Shown here piece after piece: positions 46,107 through 58,804 of a stretch of DNA of 64,000 bases; positions within the stretch are counted from its first letter, which is position 1; each line of letters starts with the position of its first letter. Under the pieces are notes generated by a model. The model did no database searches and was not told the origin of the DNA. It saw only the letters and a program-made list of their open reading frames with translations. Position numbers and translations under genes: made by a program. This DNA is from Limonium bicolor (lineage: Eukaryota; Streptophyta; Magnoliopsida; Caryophyllales; Plumbaginaceae), in assembly GCA_023374045.1 (NCBI GenBank), contig CM041783.1, positions 121,583,503 through 121,647,502 of the forward strand, in the 5' to 3' direction.

Positions 46107-46120
46107 TTTAAGGGGGGTAG
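46107..46120 (+). promoter_or_regulatory. Second polypurine-tract-like motif upstream of the 3' LTR
   Basis: CTTTTAAGGGGGGTAGAG matches the LARD polypurine tract at 13653 almost exactly but lies about 385 bp before the LTR. The tract actually next to the LTR is a shorter variant at 46489-46503. Confidence 0.6.
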
Positions 46121-46488
46121 AGCCTTTTTGCTTTTGCATTGCTTCGGGGTAAGCATTGCATTTGTATGGCACATGTAGTGCAATTGAACTTAGTATGGAT
46201 GTGTATGTATGTGTAATGTGTAATGAATGATGTGTATGTGTAATGTATGGTGTATTGGTGTAATGTTATTGTGGATGGTATGATGTATTGTTCTGTATTT
46301 TTTTGAATGGTAATGATGATGAAATGATGCATGTGTATGTGAATTGCGTACGATGTTGAAATGTGTATGCTTGCAGTGTGAAAGAAGTAAACACCTCATA
46401 GGTGTAGGAAGATACATTATGGCAATTGGTTTGCATAATGAGTAGAATTATAAAACTATTAACCTTGAGCAACTTGAGGGCAAAGTTT

Positions 46489-46503
46489 CTTAAGGGGGTA
46501 GAA
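46489..46503 (+). promoter_or_regulatory. Polypurine tract of the Tekay-like element
   Basis: TCTTAAGGGGGTAGAA directly precedes the 3' LTR start at 46504 and primes plus-strand synthesis in this element type. Confidence 0.85.
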
Positions 46504-49500
46504 TGAAATACCCCGTAATTAAAAACAGTGATTAATTAGGCTAATAAGTAATTTAGAGGCTTAATTAAGTATAAATAATTACTAGGGAGCAAATCTCGAA
46601 GAAAAGGACCTTTAAAACGGTTAAAAACATTACCGAACCTTAAAGCGCGTTTTTCGAGGTAACCGGGAAAACGTGTCTTTAAAGCGGGTCAAATAGACTC
46701 GTAACAATTTTAGGCAACTAAATATTCATTAATAAATTTAGTGAGGCTTTAGGACCAATAAAATCAAGAAAACGAGAAAATTAGTAAAACTGTCAAAAAC
46801 GGGAATTGTGGGGTAGGAATATAATTAACACAAACTTATGTGTCCAAGAATGTAAAAAGAATTTAAACCCCCTTGGTCTCTGTGTGTGTCCGATTTTACA
46901 TATATACACACACTCACCCACACTCCTTATTTACTAAAAACAAAAACAATAAAGTAAACCTCACCCCACTCTATTACCCTCTCACAATTCTCTCTCCTAC
47001 CCCATTCTCTCTTTTCCCTCACGTGGACCAGCACCCTCACCCTCTCTTTTTCTTCTTCCTTCTCCTTCTCCAGCGATTCCCATGGAGATTTGAAGAACCT
47101 CACAAATATACTCACTTCTCTCCTCTTGTTACTCCCTCAATACTCTTCAAAAATTACAAAAATTATACCATTGTAATCCCTCTCCTCAAGAGCTACATTT
47201 TCATCTTTCCAAAATCCAAAAGCAAGTATTTTCGATTTTGAGGGTATTCCCCATTCGAAGCTTCAACACCACATTAGAAGACCCTTGTTCTTCTTGTTCT
47301 TCTAAGGTAAAAATATCTTCAAAAACTCCATCTTTTTCTAGCCTAAATGGCAAAACGAAAATTTAGACTAAACCTTGTTTGGTCCTTGTATGTCCAGCCG
47401 ATTTTGGCATTGTGGTGGTGTGAGAAATCTTGTTCTTGAGCTATCCCAAACAGCTCTTGTGCTCTTGGAAGGTAATAAATTTTCTAAACCCTAAAACCTA
47501 GATTAGAACTTGATTAATGGTTAGGGTTAGTTTCATCAAATTTGAATGGTGTATATGAATGGTTGTAGTGCTAGTGGATTGAGATTTCAAAACCGTAGAG
47601 AGAGAAGGAAGGAGAAAGAAGAAGAAAGAAACTAGAATGAAAACAAGGTAAGGATACTCATTGTGTAGCTTAGTATATATTTGTATATGTAACAGATTTT
47701 TAGTAATGAAAATTGGTATTGTAAAATGATAATGCATTAGTGGTATAATGTGTAAGAGAATATAAGTATTTTGAAGCTTAAAAGACATGTAAAACTGTTA
47801 CAAAACAGATTGGGGATTAGTGTTTGTGTGCAGGAAATTTTGTAGTGTTTTAGTGTGTTTTAGTATTGGTAATATTATATGGGGGCTTGTCTATTGTAAC
47901 AGGTAAAATAAGTGTTGAATGTGAACTAGAATATGTGGTGAGAGTATAAAAGTATAGGGGAGGTTATGGCAAAATTTGCCTAGGATTAGAACACTTAGAG
48001 AATTAAAACTAGATGACTAATGTAAGTTGTAACAGATTTTGAAATGATTGTTAGAGGAAAGATGGGGAGAGATAGTTAATGTAGTTTTAGTGTATTAGAA
48101 GTGTTAGAAATGCCATTAGAAGAGAGAGCTAGTGTTGGGAGAGAGTTAGAATAAAATCTGTAGCAAAACACAACTAGGAAACACTAGTGAGAGTGTTGAG
48201 TTGAAACTTGGAAATTAATGTGAGTGAATGAGTATAGATGGTGTAAGGAGTTAATGAATGAACAAGGTTGTATTAGGAGGTAATAGTTTAAATCATGTAG
48301 GAAACTTGGGAAAATGATTAGGAAAAGATTGGATGTGAATTGAGAAGGATTTGGAGTTCAAAAGGAGCAATTAAAAATAAGTACTGGGCTGGACCGACCC
48401 TAGGGCCGACCCTAGCAGGGTCGGTCGACCCGAAAATCTGTAACCTCGGAAGCTTCTGCATCCGACCGACCCAGTGGACCGACCCTGCCTGGGTCGGTCG
48501 AGTGGGAATTTTTGGTCGGAAATGTTTCTGCATCCGACCGACCCAGGGGACCGACCCTGCCTGGGTCGGTCGAGTAGAAATTGTTAGTCGGATTTCTCTG
48601 CAACGGACCGACCCAAAGGACCGACCCTGTCTGGGTCGGTCGAACTGGAAATTTCTGTAATCGAAGTCTCTGCACCCGACCGACCCATGGGTCCGACCCA
48701 GGGTGGGTCGGTCGGGTCAATCAAAAAAAAAAAAACAGTAATCTTATAATTAGTATATATATATGTGTATACCCACCTATACATATGTATATATATATAT
48801 ATGTAGGTAAACCATGGACAAGTAATGGAAAGTAAGAAAAATGAGACATAAGTGTAAGGAATGTAAAGCCTTAGTAAGTATGGATTAGTAAACACAAAAG
48901 TAGTTGAGTTAAATTAATGATAGTTATATTAATCATTCAATGGTATATATATAATAGGGTTTGATTTGTGACACCGAAGGACGTTTGGAATCACGTGCAA
49001 CAGTGAACGGTATGGATTCCTCATGCCCCGTATGCTATCTTGGTTACTCTGATTTGTGTGTTGTGTGCTAATTGATCACCAAATAAGATAAATGCACGAA
49101 TCGGAGTTAATATGCATACTTGTGAATATGTAGTGTTGTATGTTGTGAATATTTTCTTAAATCCTAGTTTGTATAATTCATGAAATGTACGGATGAATAT
49201 GTATGCTTGTATGAATGTTGGAATGTACTGTGACCGAATGTGTTGTGTTTGGACTTCTAACTTGTTCCTAACAAGCTAACCATACTAACTTAAAATGGTA
49301 ATTAAATTGGAATGAGTAGAAGTCCGATATAGTTTCGGCCACGCGTGAGGATGCGGAGTCACGAGAGGTTGGCTCCAATTCATGACTCTTAAGCTGGTCC
49401 GAGGCCCAAATCCCTTAAGTGGGTAGCATCCCGGATTGGTGAGTCAAGTAAATCCCGGATGTGGGACGGTGTAGTCCCCAAGGCCGGAGGTCCCGACGAC

Positions 49501-50341
49501 TTAACTTGAGTATAAGAAAGTAAGTAAGAATGAGTAAGTAAAGTAAATGAAAGTAAGTAATTGTAAGTAAGAAAAGTAAGTAATGAGTAAAAGAGTAAAA
49601 GCATTCCGATTAACCCGGGTGCATAATTTGGCTAACCTTGTGAAGGTAAGTAAGATGTGTGCTTTGTATTGTTGCCTTGAATTGTGTAATGAATTGTATA
49701 GCATGTATATTGTATGAAAAGCATGTATGTATGAAATAAATGAACTGCATGTTTAGTGGACGTCAAGTAGTCGGCGTGCCCTAGCTAGCACGCGGTATAT
49801 GCGGAGTCCATATGCAGCGTTTGCTGAGCCCCTTGGGGCACCATTTTTACTACACGCAGGTACCCGAGAGTGATGAAGATGTGAAGACTCCATTTCATTT
49901 CTTTTATCTTCTTTTGCAATGTAAACAATGAATTTATGATGGGTGTACTGAGTAGTACATGGCTGTAGTTTTTGAGTAGCCGGTGTACCATGGGGTACAC
50001 CTTTTTGGATAATGGAAGTATTGGATTGGGGTATAGATGAGTAGCTTTAGAAACTCATTCTTTTGGTAAGCTTGAAAGGTTGTAATTGAATATACTTTAA
50101 ATACTCGGTGATCCATTGATGTAAGTATTCGGTACATGGTATTTTGGTAAGTAATTTAGTAGCTCGGTACGTTATGTTCATCAGACCGTGACAGTAAGTA
50201 TTAGTAGCCTAGCTAGCCGTATGGGCGGTTAGCGGCATTGTTTCACCCGCCGTAGTAAGTATGTAATAATTCCGCTGCGAACTCGTAGGATTAATAGGAC
50301 GATTAGACGGTAAGCATAGGATTAGCGGTTGGGGTGTTACA
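46504..50341 (+). repeat. 3' LTR, 3838 bp
   Basis: It matches the 5' LTR throughout and ends GGGGTGTTACA before CTGGA. Differences are mostly one-base indels in short homopolymers, with a few substitutions, for example near 38606/48993. It includes the second hairpin array (48389-48718) and stem-loop plus CAG (49823-49859). Confidence 0.93.
48389..48718. repeat. Tandem hairpin array in 3' LTR
   Basis: Copy of the array at 37994-38323 with the same five units. Confidence 0.9.
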
Positions 50342-50346
50342 CTGGA

Positions 50347-50484
50347 CAATACTAACGGGAAAGGGGAAAGATTAACGGATGTCAAATGTGAGAAAGGTTG
50401 TGGGTGGGGATAGTAAATTCCCAAACCCCATGGGTGGGGGGTGTAAATACCCCAAACCCCATGGGTGGGGGGTGTAAATTTCCC
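50347..50484 (-). repeat. Right terminal inverted repeat of the MULE, outer part
   Basis: It continues from 36101 after the gypsy element and its duplicated CTGGA. It is the complement of 29563-29700 and ends at nine T. Confidence 0.92.
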
Positions 50485-50545
50485 TTTTTTTTTCTTTCAG
50501 TTTGGAAACACTTTGAATTTGTTCTTCCCTGGGGACTGTTTGATA

Positions 50546-50777
50546 CTATCCCTCTGTCCTAAATTGATCGTCCTGTTTGTTTTATGACATATTTTTAATA
50601 TTAAGCATATAAGATAAAATAATTTTATAAACTAAATTTTATAATATATAATTTAACATATAAGGAATCATGTGCAAAACTTAAAATTTTAAAATTATTT
50701 TATCTTATATGTTAAATATTAAAACCAAACGACATGACTAAATAATAAACAGGACTGTCAATTCAGAATACAGGGAG
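50546..50777. mobile_element. Stowaway-like MITE, TA target site
   Basis: The ends CTATCCCTCTGTCCTAAATT and (reversed) CTCCCTGTATTCTGAATT are imperfect inverted repeats of the Stowaway/mariner type. TA stands on both sides (50544-50545 and 50778-50779). The 232-bp AT-rich element has no ORF. A longer internal inverted pair (ATATAAGATAAAATAATTTT) adds to the fold. Confidence 0.75.
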
Positions 50778-50779
50778 TA

Positions 50780-52374
50780 GTATATTTGGCTTACTATGAA
50801 AATGCTACTTATAGTTTAAAATTAATGTTTTTTATTAATTCTTTGGAAGTTTCATAATTTGTAGCAACCTTCCTTGATGTTATTTTATTAATTATTCAAG
50901 TTATATTTACTTGTTACACTAATAATATTATCTAAAAATAAATAACATTACAACTCATATTATCTTAGTAGATCAGACAAACTCTATCAATTACATAACA
51001 GAGTGACGATCCTGGAGATTGCGCCACCATCTAGTATGGACATAGATATGTGTCAAGTTGTGGTTGGCTGAATAAATTTAAAAAATAAATGAAGAAAAAA
51101 TAAAAATAGAAAAAAAAAAGAAAAAGGGGGAAAATCATACACACGCAAGTACAAGAAAAAAGTTTGAGATGAGCTAAATGTGACTTTACGAGGAGGAGAG
51201 AGAAAATAATATTTTTTTTCAAAATGTTATAATTTACAAACTAAAAGTGCAAAAATAAAAAAAAATTATGCAATTGTTCATCATTTTTTGTGATCTTCAA
51301 AACAAGATACATCATGGATATGTTTTGGTAAACTTAAAATTTTATATTTTTAGAATGAGTATATATTATGTATTTTTAAAGTGAATTTTATTCATTAGCA
51401 AAATGAATCTTCTTTAATAATAAAATGAACCTTATTCATTAACAAAATGAATCTTACCTCAAACAATCTAAAAACCACCACAGGAAAGGAAAGTTAAAAA
51501 CGTCGAAGACATTTTTATGGTTTATAGTGCAGGTTTAAAGTTCACTTTTTAACAACACAAAGGATTCACATTGTTTTATATGAAAATGTTTGCTTTTCTT
51601 AAACATAAGATTCTCTTTTTTTAAAAGAATGATTCACTTTCAATAAATGAAAGGTTCATACTGTTCTCGTATAAGTTTGTGGTAGGATTAATTTTTACTA
51701 GTATTAAACAAAATATTCACTTTTCTTAAAACCTTTGATTCACCTTTAAAAAACTTTTGATTCACTTTTCTTAAACCTTATTCACTTTAGTTAAACAATC
51801 GAGAATCACTTTTCTTAAACCTCTGATTCACTTTTCTTAAACTCATGATTCACTTTACAAAAATTTCTGATTCAAATTTCTTAAACCTCTATCACTTCAG
51901 TTAAACAATCTATGCTTACGAGATTCACTTTTCTTATTATTCTGATTCACTTACAACTTGTGATTCAATTTTTAACAACCTTTGATTCACTTTTCTAAAA
52001 CCTCTCATTCACACTAGTCAAGCAATCATAATCACTTTAGTTAAAAAATCTCTATTTATGAAATTCATTTTTTTTAAAACCTCTTATTCACTTCTACGCG
52101 ACTCTCTGATTCACTTTTTAACAACCTTTGATTCACTTTGTTTAAACCTTTGATTCACACTAGCAAAATTCTTTTTTAAAATGAATGATTCATTTTCAAT
52201 AAAAGAAAGGTTCACTTTATAAAAGCTTATGATTCACATTTCTTAAACCTCTTAATCACTTACTTTAGTTAAACAATATATGCTTACGAGATTCACTCTT
52301 ATTACTCTGATTCACTTTGTAACAACTTCTTATTCACTTTTTAACAACATTTGATTCAATTTGCTTAAACTTAT
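50780..52374. other. AT-rich flank with a GATTCAC repeat field
   Basis: No gene is seen. From about 51540 to 52370 the motif GATTCACTTTTCTTAAACC recurs many times in degenerate form with irregular 20-45 bp spacing. Larger units (for example ACAATCTATGCTTACGAGATT-like blocks near 51907 and 52270) are also repeated. Confidence 0.7.
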
Positions 52375-54395
52375 TGAAATACCCCATATATTAATCTAAA
52401 TTAATTTAGGGGATTTCCTTTATTGAACCCTAAATAATACCATTAAATATTAATTTATTATATGGTATTATGAATTTAATAGTAAGATTATAAGTCAATA
52501 AATCTTGGAAAAATTTAAAGACACTCCAATTATATATAAATTTTAGAAATATTGGAACATTGATTTGAGTTTTAAAGTCAAAAAAAATCATTAAAACCTT
52601 AAAGCTTCTAAAGCCTTGCTAGGGTTGACTTTTTGAGAATGGTCAAACTAGGCCATGAAACTTATATCAATAAAAAGGTTATGGAAAACCAAGAAGATTG
52701 ATAAAAAGAACGTTAAAAGCGGATCATCCTAGCCAAAGTTATGATAAATTGAAGTTTAGAGCCAAAATTTAGGGGGTTGCTGACGTGTCCAGGGCTAGCT
52801 GACTCAGCCGCGCGCCTCGGGACCCGTGCCGTGCCCAGTCAGCACTGAAGTCCACTGAATCGGTTGAGTTTTCTTTCAGTTTTGGCATGCCATGGGTTGA
52901 TCTCTAGACGCCTATATCTCTTTCTCTACTCCACCATTTGGTATGCCATCTTTTTCATTCGCTTCTCCAATCATTCCTCTTTCTAACCATTACTCATACA
53001 CCATATAAATCTTTATACAATGACTGGAAAATCGATCCAAAAAAGTTGCCTCCATGTGAAACCGTAACCCAGATTTTCCAGAAATCCAGTTAATCAGGTA
53101 AACTTCGTCTGATCATAACTTCTTCGTCTGTGGACGAAAATCCACATTCTATAGCTTTTTGTGTAGATATCTAATCCCTCTACAACTTTCATGTTAATGA
53201 CCAAGGCTGATTCGTACCCGTTTGGGAGATAAAGCTATCTAAAGTTGCCTATTCGATCACGGCTGTATTCCTGCCCAGATTTCCAGAAACCGACTAGGTA
53301 AACACAGATCTTGTGAGATCTGTAACTTTCTCCCTAGTTCATCAAATTCAATGATTCTTCCACTAACGTCTAGACTCTAGAGTTACATGTCTAGTTTGGA
53401 TTGTGATAGGTTTCGTGAATCAAATCCCTCTCAGTTGGCGCTATTTGATCCGTGAAGTTGCCTACCTGAGCTGCACATAAAATAACTAGTTTCCAGAAAA
53501 CCCGATTGGATTCTCCTCGTTAACGCAATTCCGGTGAGTTTCTGATCAAATTGTTCCGTTGTTGCCATTCGGTCAAACCCACATATCAATTTAGTCTATT
53601 ACGCATTACATTAGGAGAATTCGTCGAATTCGAACCGTAACTAAACTAAGAACCCTAACCTCAAACCCAAAATCGAAAACCCTCAATTTTCCATGTTAAT
53701 TAGCGAAATCGGTACCATTAGAACCGGAATTGAATTTCGAATCCATAGGAACAAGAATCGTCGAATTTCGTTCTGTAGATTGAGAGATATTGAAGGATTA
53801 GTACTCGGAATGCGATTTGGGATTTCTGATGAACTCGACAGATATGGGCCGCCCGATTCTAGTTAGGAGAAACAGACGGCCGAGATTAAAACGTGGGAGT
53901 TTAAGTTGAATTAGTTTAATATGTATTCCAGAATAAAATCCTAACTTGTTAGATTTATTTAATGACCTTCCCTAATGTATTTTGAGACGAAAATTTATCC
54001 ATGGATTCCTTATAAAATGTAGTTTATTTTGATGTAAATTAATATGGGTTTTGAGTTTTTAAACGTAAATTATAATTTTTGTAAGTTTTGTGAATTATGG
54101 AATTATTTAGATAATTTAAAAAGATATTTTAATGAAAGAAAAATTCTATAATATGTCTAAAATATTATAGTTGCTATATATTAAATTTGGGGATTTTTAG
54201 ACAAGAAGAAATAGGTCTAAAAATTGTAATTCTGAATTTTTCCTAAGGTATATTATAATATATGGTTTTGAATGTAACAAAAATTAAAGTATAGAAGATT
54301 AATAAACTTTGTAGGTTGAGAATAATAAAATAATACTAAACTAACAATGAATACATGATGTTAAGAAATATTTTTGAGTACAAACTTTTAAGTGA

Positions 54396-54807
54396 GGGAA
54401 AATTCACGAGATACCCCTGTTTTCTTTAGTAATTCACAATATACCCCTGTGATTTTAGTAATTCAACTTTAAACATGCTTAAATGTTGTCCAAAATTGAT
54501 GAAACTTTACATGGACGATGCTAAAGTGTTATATTTTGGTCCAATATCAAATTTGAAGTTTTTTAAGCTCACATGTGACCTGTGGGACCCAATGAATAGT
54601 CACATATTCATTGGGTCCCACAGGTCACATGTGAGCTTAAAACACTTCAAATTTGATATTGGACCAAAATATAACACTTTAACATCGTCCATGTAAAGTT
54701 TCATCAATTTTGAACAACATTTAAGCATGTTTAAAGTTGAATTACGAAAATCACAGGGGTATATTGTGAATTACGAAAGAAAACAGGGATATATCGTGAA
54801 TTTTCCC
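54396..54807. mobile_element. Palindromic MULE-type MITE, 9-bp TSD TTTAAGTGA
   Basis: It is a near-perfect inverted repeat over its whole 412 bp, with arms of about 200 bp meeting near 54605. It starts GGGAAAATTCACGAGATA and ends with the complement. TTTAAGTGA stands at 54387-54395 and 54808-54816, the 9-bp duplication expected for Mutator-type insertion. It lies inside the LTR of the second element. It would fold into a long hairpin RNA. Confidence 0.92.
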
Positions 54808-57504
54808 TTTAAGTGAAGTAAATATATATATATATATATATAAGAAATAAAATAGTAATATGTTAAATCAAGGAATTTAGTCAATCTATGTTTATACCAA
54901 CTGTATAATGTGGAGGGTAATATACTTAAATAAAACTAAGGAAAATACTTTATTTTATAAACCATATATCGGGTGTGGATGTGTAAAGGTTATTAAAGAT
55001 AATTTAATACAATAAAAATTTCTTAAAGAATGTTTTGGATAAATCCTAAAAAATAAAATAAAATATATGTGTATATATAAATACATTAGAAGTAAATAAA
55101 GGAAGTAACATACCTTCTGGGAAATATAATAAGAGGGAAAATTAGAGTAAACCTAATTCATACGTAACAATTAAAATATTAAATGTTAATGTGACATCTA
55201 AGTGGACTATTAGGGGAAATGCATATCCTAAACCTTAAATAGGTTGAAATACCCCAAACCTTAGTATGTTGTTTAAACATTTAAATATGGTATATTAAGA
55301 CTAAAAAGAGTCTTAGAAACATTAGTAAACAATTTAAACCATAGAAAACACAAATAAATGCCTTAAAGTCAATTAGGGCTAAAATGTGTTCTAAGCTTGG
55401 GATAAGCTTGGGTAAGACCTAATGAGCTTACCAAGACCTTATTTATATACTAATGAACATATTAAACCAATTACCAAAGAAAACCAAGCTTGAAAACAAG
55501 TTAAAACACAAAATGTGCTTTAAGGAGTCTTAAAGCACATTATTGAAAAATTGTCTTGTAAATGAGTTTTGAATGGCTAAATGTCCATCATTACTCTTTA
55601 ATTAATATGTGTACTACTTAGTATCACATTTGGAAGTCTATATCAATGGGAAATCAAAAATTTCACATCTATGTGCCTTGTTTTAGTGAATAGTAACTAA
55701 AATAAGCAAGTTTATAACATATGTCATTATAAGTGTGACAATTGGTCAACAAAGACTAAAATACCCCTTGTTATAATATGGGGGCCAGTTTTCTTGGTGA
55801 CTCACCATACTTAAACAAAAAATAAGCTAACTAAAGTAGTAAAGTAGAAAGTACTATTTGCTTTTACTACTTAAATATCTAAAACTTACAAACTTATCTC
55901 ATTCTCTCATTTCCCTCTTCATTTCCCACGCCTCCAAGCTCTCTTCTATCTCTTCTCCATTCTCCATTCACGGTTTTGCAATAGTACCACACACAATTCC
56001 ATCTTTGACCACTTGTATCTCCTAGCTCACTTTGCCAAATCAAATTCTAAGACCACCATTCTCTTCCTCTCATCAAGCTCTTCAATTCTATCCTTTCAAA
56101 ATTCCAAGAGCTCCATTTCGGTGCCAAGAGGAATCTCCATGGGAGGAGCTTGAGCTCATCTTTTCACATATTATTGTTCTCCTTTGCTTCAAGGTAAGGA
56201 AACTCAAAGAAAAATGATGTTTCCCTCATGTTTTTGTGTTGTCCGAAAATCACCCTTAATGGTGTCCTTATGTTGCTTTGTTCTAGCTTCATTTCAACCT
56301 TTCATGGACTAGGTGGAGTCCTCTCTTGATATATATTCAAACTCTCTTCAAGTTCTAAGGTAAAACAACTATCTTAATGTTTTTAAAACAATGTATAATC
56401 TAGGGTTTACAATGAGTTGAAGCATAAAGCTTGTATACTCATTTTATCATTTGTATAATGTTTAGAAGTTGACAAGCAACTAAAAGCCTTGCCGATTTAG
56501 TCAAGGAAACAAGAAAGAAGTTGTGAGGAAAAAAGATAAATGTGCTAACCTAATGTGGTTTAAAGTCTTAGGAGAAATGATCTTATGTTGCTTATTAAAA
56601 TGATCTAAGGAGCCAATGGTGAATGACTTAGTAAAATGTTCTCAAAGGCTTAGTGAAAGGCATATGTGTTGTTGAGTGTATTTGCAGGTCAAAGGCAAAT
56701 ATATTGTGGAAATTCAGTGTTTAAGATTTATGCATCTTAAGGGCCTAAGAGCCATGTTATTTAAGGGCCTAAGTGCCAAGCAATTTAAATTATGCACTAT
56801 ATTGTGATGTAGTGCTAAATGAGTGAAGTTTGTGTATAAGAATGTGTTTGATGGATTTTTAGTGTTCTTGATTGTTTAATGGTGAAAACAATGTGTTTTG
56901 GCTTAGCAATGTTCTAGGAGAGTTCATGTCAAAATTTAGGTAATAAACAAGAAGTTCTAAGGGTTTAAAATGAGTTTGGTAAGTTAGGAAATGTTTAGAA
57001 TGGTTAAGTGTTCAACTAGTGAAAGGAACATGCATTATGGTGTTTTAAGGTGTAAAAGGGACTTAAGCATTATTCTAGAGGATTTAGAATGCAAAAGAAT
57101 GTTTTGGGACACTTCAAGATCATGGTGAGATTGTGTTTAGGACTTGTGCAATGTTGGTAAATAAGGGAGAAGTAATGTATTGCATGAAGAAACTATAGAC
57201 TTGTAGAGATGTTTAAGGAATTGGTTAGGAAGTAGAGATGCTTGGGAGATGATGTAGTAGTGGTGAGGAAACATTATTGGCATAGTGGTTATCATAGGTA
57301 TGAAACACCACTTAGAAAACCAAGGAGAAAACATTATAAGTGTTAGGAATTTTGGTAAGAAATGAGTAAGTGTATAAGGAGAAAGAAGATGATTTTATGG
57401 ATGTTGTATGAGAGAATAAGTGTGCCAAGTGGTGTTGGAAAACATTAGAAGGCTTGAGGAAAAGTTTAGTGAAGATTTGACAATGTTTGGGCATGTTCTG
57501 GTGG

Positions 57505-57826
57505 CGTCCGACCCAGGGGTCCGGTCCAAGTTTGGGTCGGACGGCCTCTGTTAGACGCCAGTGAATGGTTTTGGAATGGTCCGACCCAGAGGACTTGGGT
57601 CGGACGGGTGTGTTTTAAAGGACGGTAAAGTTTCTGGAGTGGTCCGACCCAGTTGGTTGAGTCGGACATGGGTCGGACAGGTGAGGCTTAGAAGACTGAA
57701 ATGTTCTGGAATGGTCCGACCCAGTTGGTTGAGTCGGACATGGGTCGGACAAGTAGAGTTTTTTCAAACCCGAAAGTTACTGGAAGGGTCCGACCCAGTT
57801 GGTTGGGTCGGACGGTGGGTCGGACT
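57505..57826. repeat. Tandem hairpin array in solo LTR, 5 units of about 62-68 bp
   Basis: Units of the type GGTCCGACCCAGTTGGTTGA followed by GTCGGACATGGGTCGGAC. It starts about 2.26 kb into the LTR. Confidence 0.88.
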
Positions 57827-58768
57827 GACCAAAACTTAACAAAAAAAACATAAAAGTATGGCTTAAGTAATAAACCCTAGGGGGTATAATGTAGGTAATC
57901 AAGTATAAGTTTAGACATTAAAACATGTCGTATAATTATGTTAAACACTTAGTAAATTTGAAGTTAAGTAAGTAATTAACCGACATTCTTAAACATGTAT
58001 AGGAGTGACCTACGGTGGAAATCAATCGAAGCAAGGACCAAGGTATGGTTTTCTTGCAGTCTGTTGCCTACCGGTTTACACCGGCTTGTGTGTTGTTTGT
58101 TTTTCTGTGTGTTTATGACGTTATAAGACTTAATCATGTAATGAGGTTACAGTTGTTCATATTATTGTGATGTTATGATGTGACTCATTACCCTTGTGTG
58201 TGTCTAACATGACTTACCACTTGTTGTGAATTGTTGTTAAGTTCCACTGTTGAACTTCTAACAAGTGCTAACTGGGAAGTGAGGAATCCGTTTGTCCAGT
58301 CATGCATGTAAGTTTAAGAGTAGATATCTGAATCAGATTCGACTCTTATGTTGTTAAGATTGTTCTCCTTAATTTGGCGTTCGATCTCCCGTTAACTTCC
58401 TCCAAAGCTTACCTATTCTGACTTATGATCGGTTTAGTGGGAACATGTGTTTGTGTGGTGTGTTCGGGTCACTATATCCGAACCATCTGTGACTTAAGTT
58501 ACTCGTTCGAATAACAGAACGGTAATGAGTGTGTGTAACGAGCTTAACATGAGAGTGAACCATTCTCTAGGCTTCTTATGTTGTTTAACCTTCTTGGTTT
58601 GTTATTGTGGAAAGAGTATCCACTGTGTATGTGATGTTGTGCTATGCAATGATATTGCTATGCCATATGTTATGTTATGTTTAAAATGAATGCCATGTCA
58701 TCATGACAATTAGTTGCGCGTATCCCGGTAGCCGATGGGCTGCGCGTTAACCATACCAGCCAAGGGTT

Positions 58769-58804
58769 ACTGACCCCCTCGGGGGCTCCATATTTTTACT
58801 GCAG
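58769..58804 (+). promoter_or_regulatory. Stem-loop plus CAG motif in solo LTR
   Basis: CTGACCCCCTCGGGGGCTCC, then a T-rich stretch and CAG at 58802-58804. It is preceded by ACCATACCAGC, as in the LARD LTR. Confidence 0.5.

Larger units (their letters stand above)
36102..50341 (+). mobile_element. Full-length Tekay-like gypsy element carrying an AlkB domain
   Basis: The 14,240-bp element has 5' LTR 36102-39942, 3' LTR 46504-50341, target duplication CTGGA at 36097-36101 and 50342-50346, primer site at 39948 and polypurine tract at 46489-46503. The internal order is gag, AlkB, protease-RT-RNaseH-integrase-chromodomain-like tail. Long LTRs, the order with integrase last and the chromodomain-like end point to the Tekay/Del chromovirus lineage. 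The LTRs are nearly identical apart from scattered single-base indels and a few substitutions, so the insertion is recent. It splits the right terminal repeat of the MULE, giving a clear order of events. Confidence 0.95.
29563..50484 (+). mobile_element. MuDR-like (MULE) transposon, split by a nested gypsy element
   Basis: The ends are GGGAAATTTACACCCC (29563) and its complement at 50484. Both are flanked by nine T (29554-29562 and 50485-50493), consistent with a 9-bp MULE duplication, although a homopolymer is weak proof on its own. Terminal inverted repeats of about 373 bp are 29563-29935 and 35867-36101 continued at 50347-50484. With the nested element removed the MULE is about 6.7 kb. It carries a transposase region on plus and a GRF-type ORF on minus, converging. 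It inserted about 600 bp upstream of the ROP start codon. Confidence 0.88.

Noticed and set aside
54475..54696. 73-aa open frame starting MLKCCPKLMK
   Set aside because: It reads straight through the two arms of the palindromic MITE; no domain and no independent evidence of coding.
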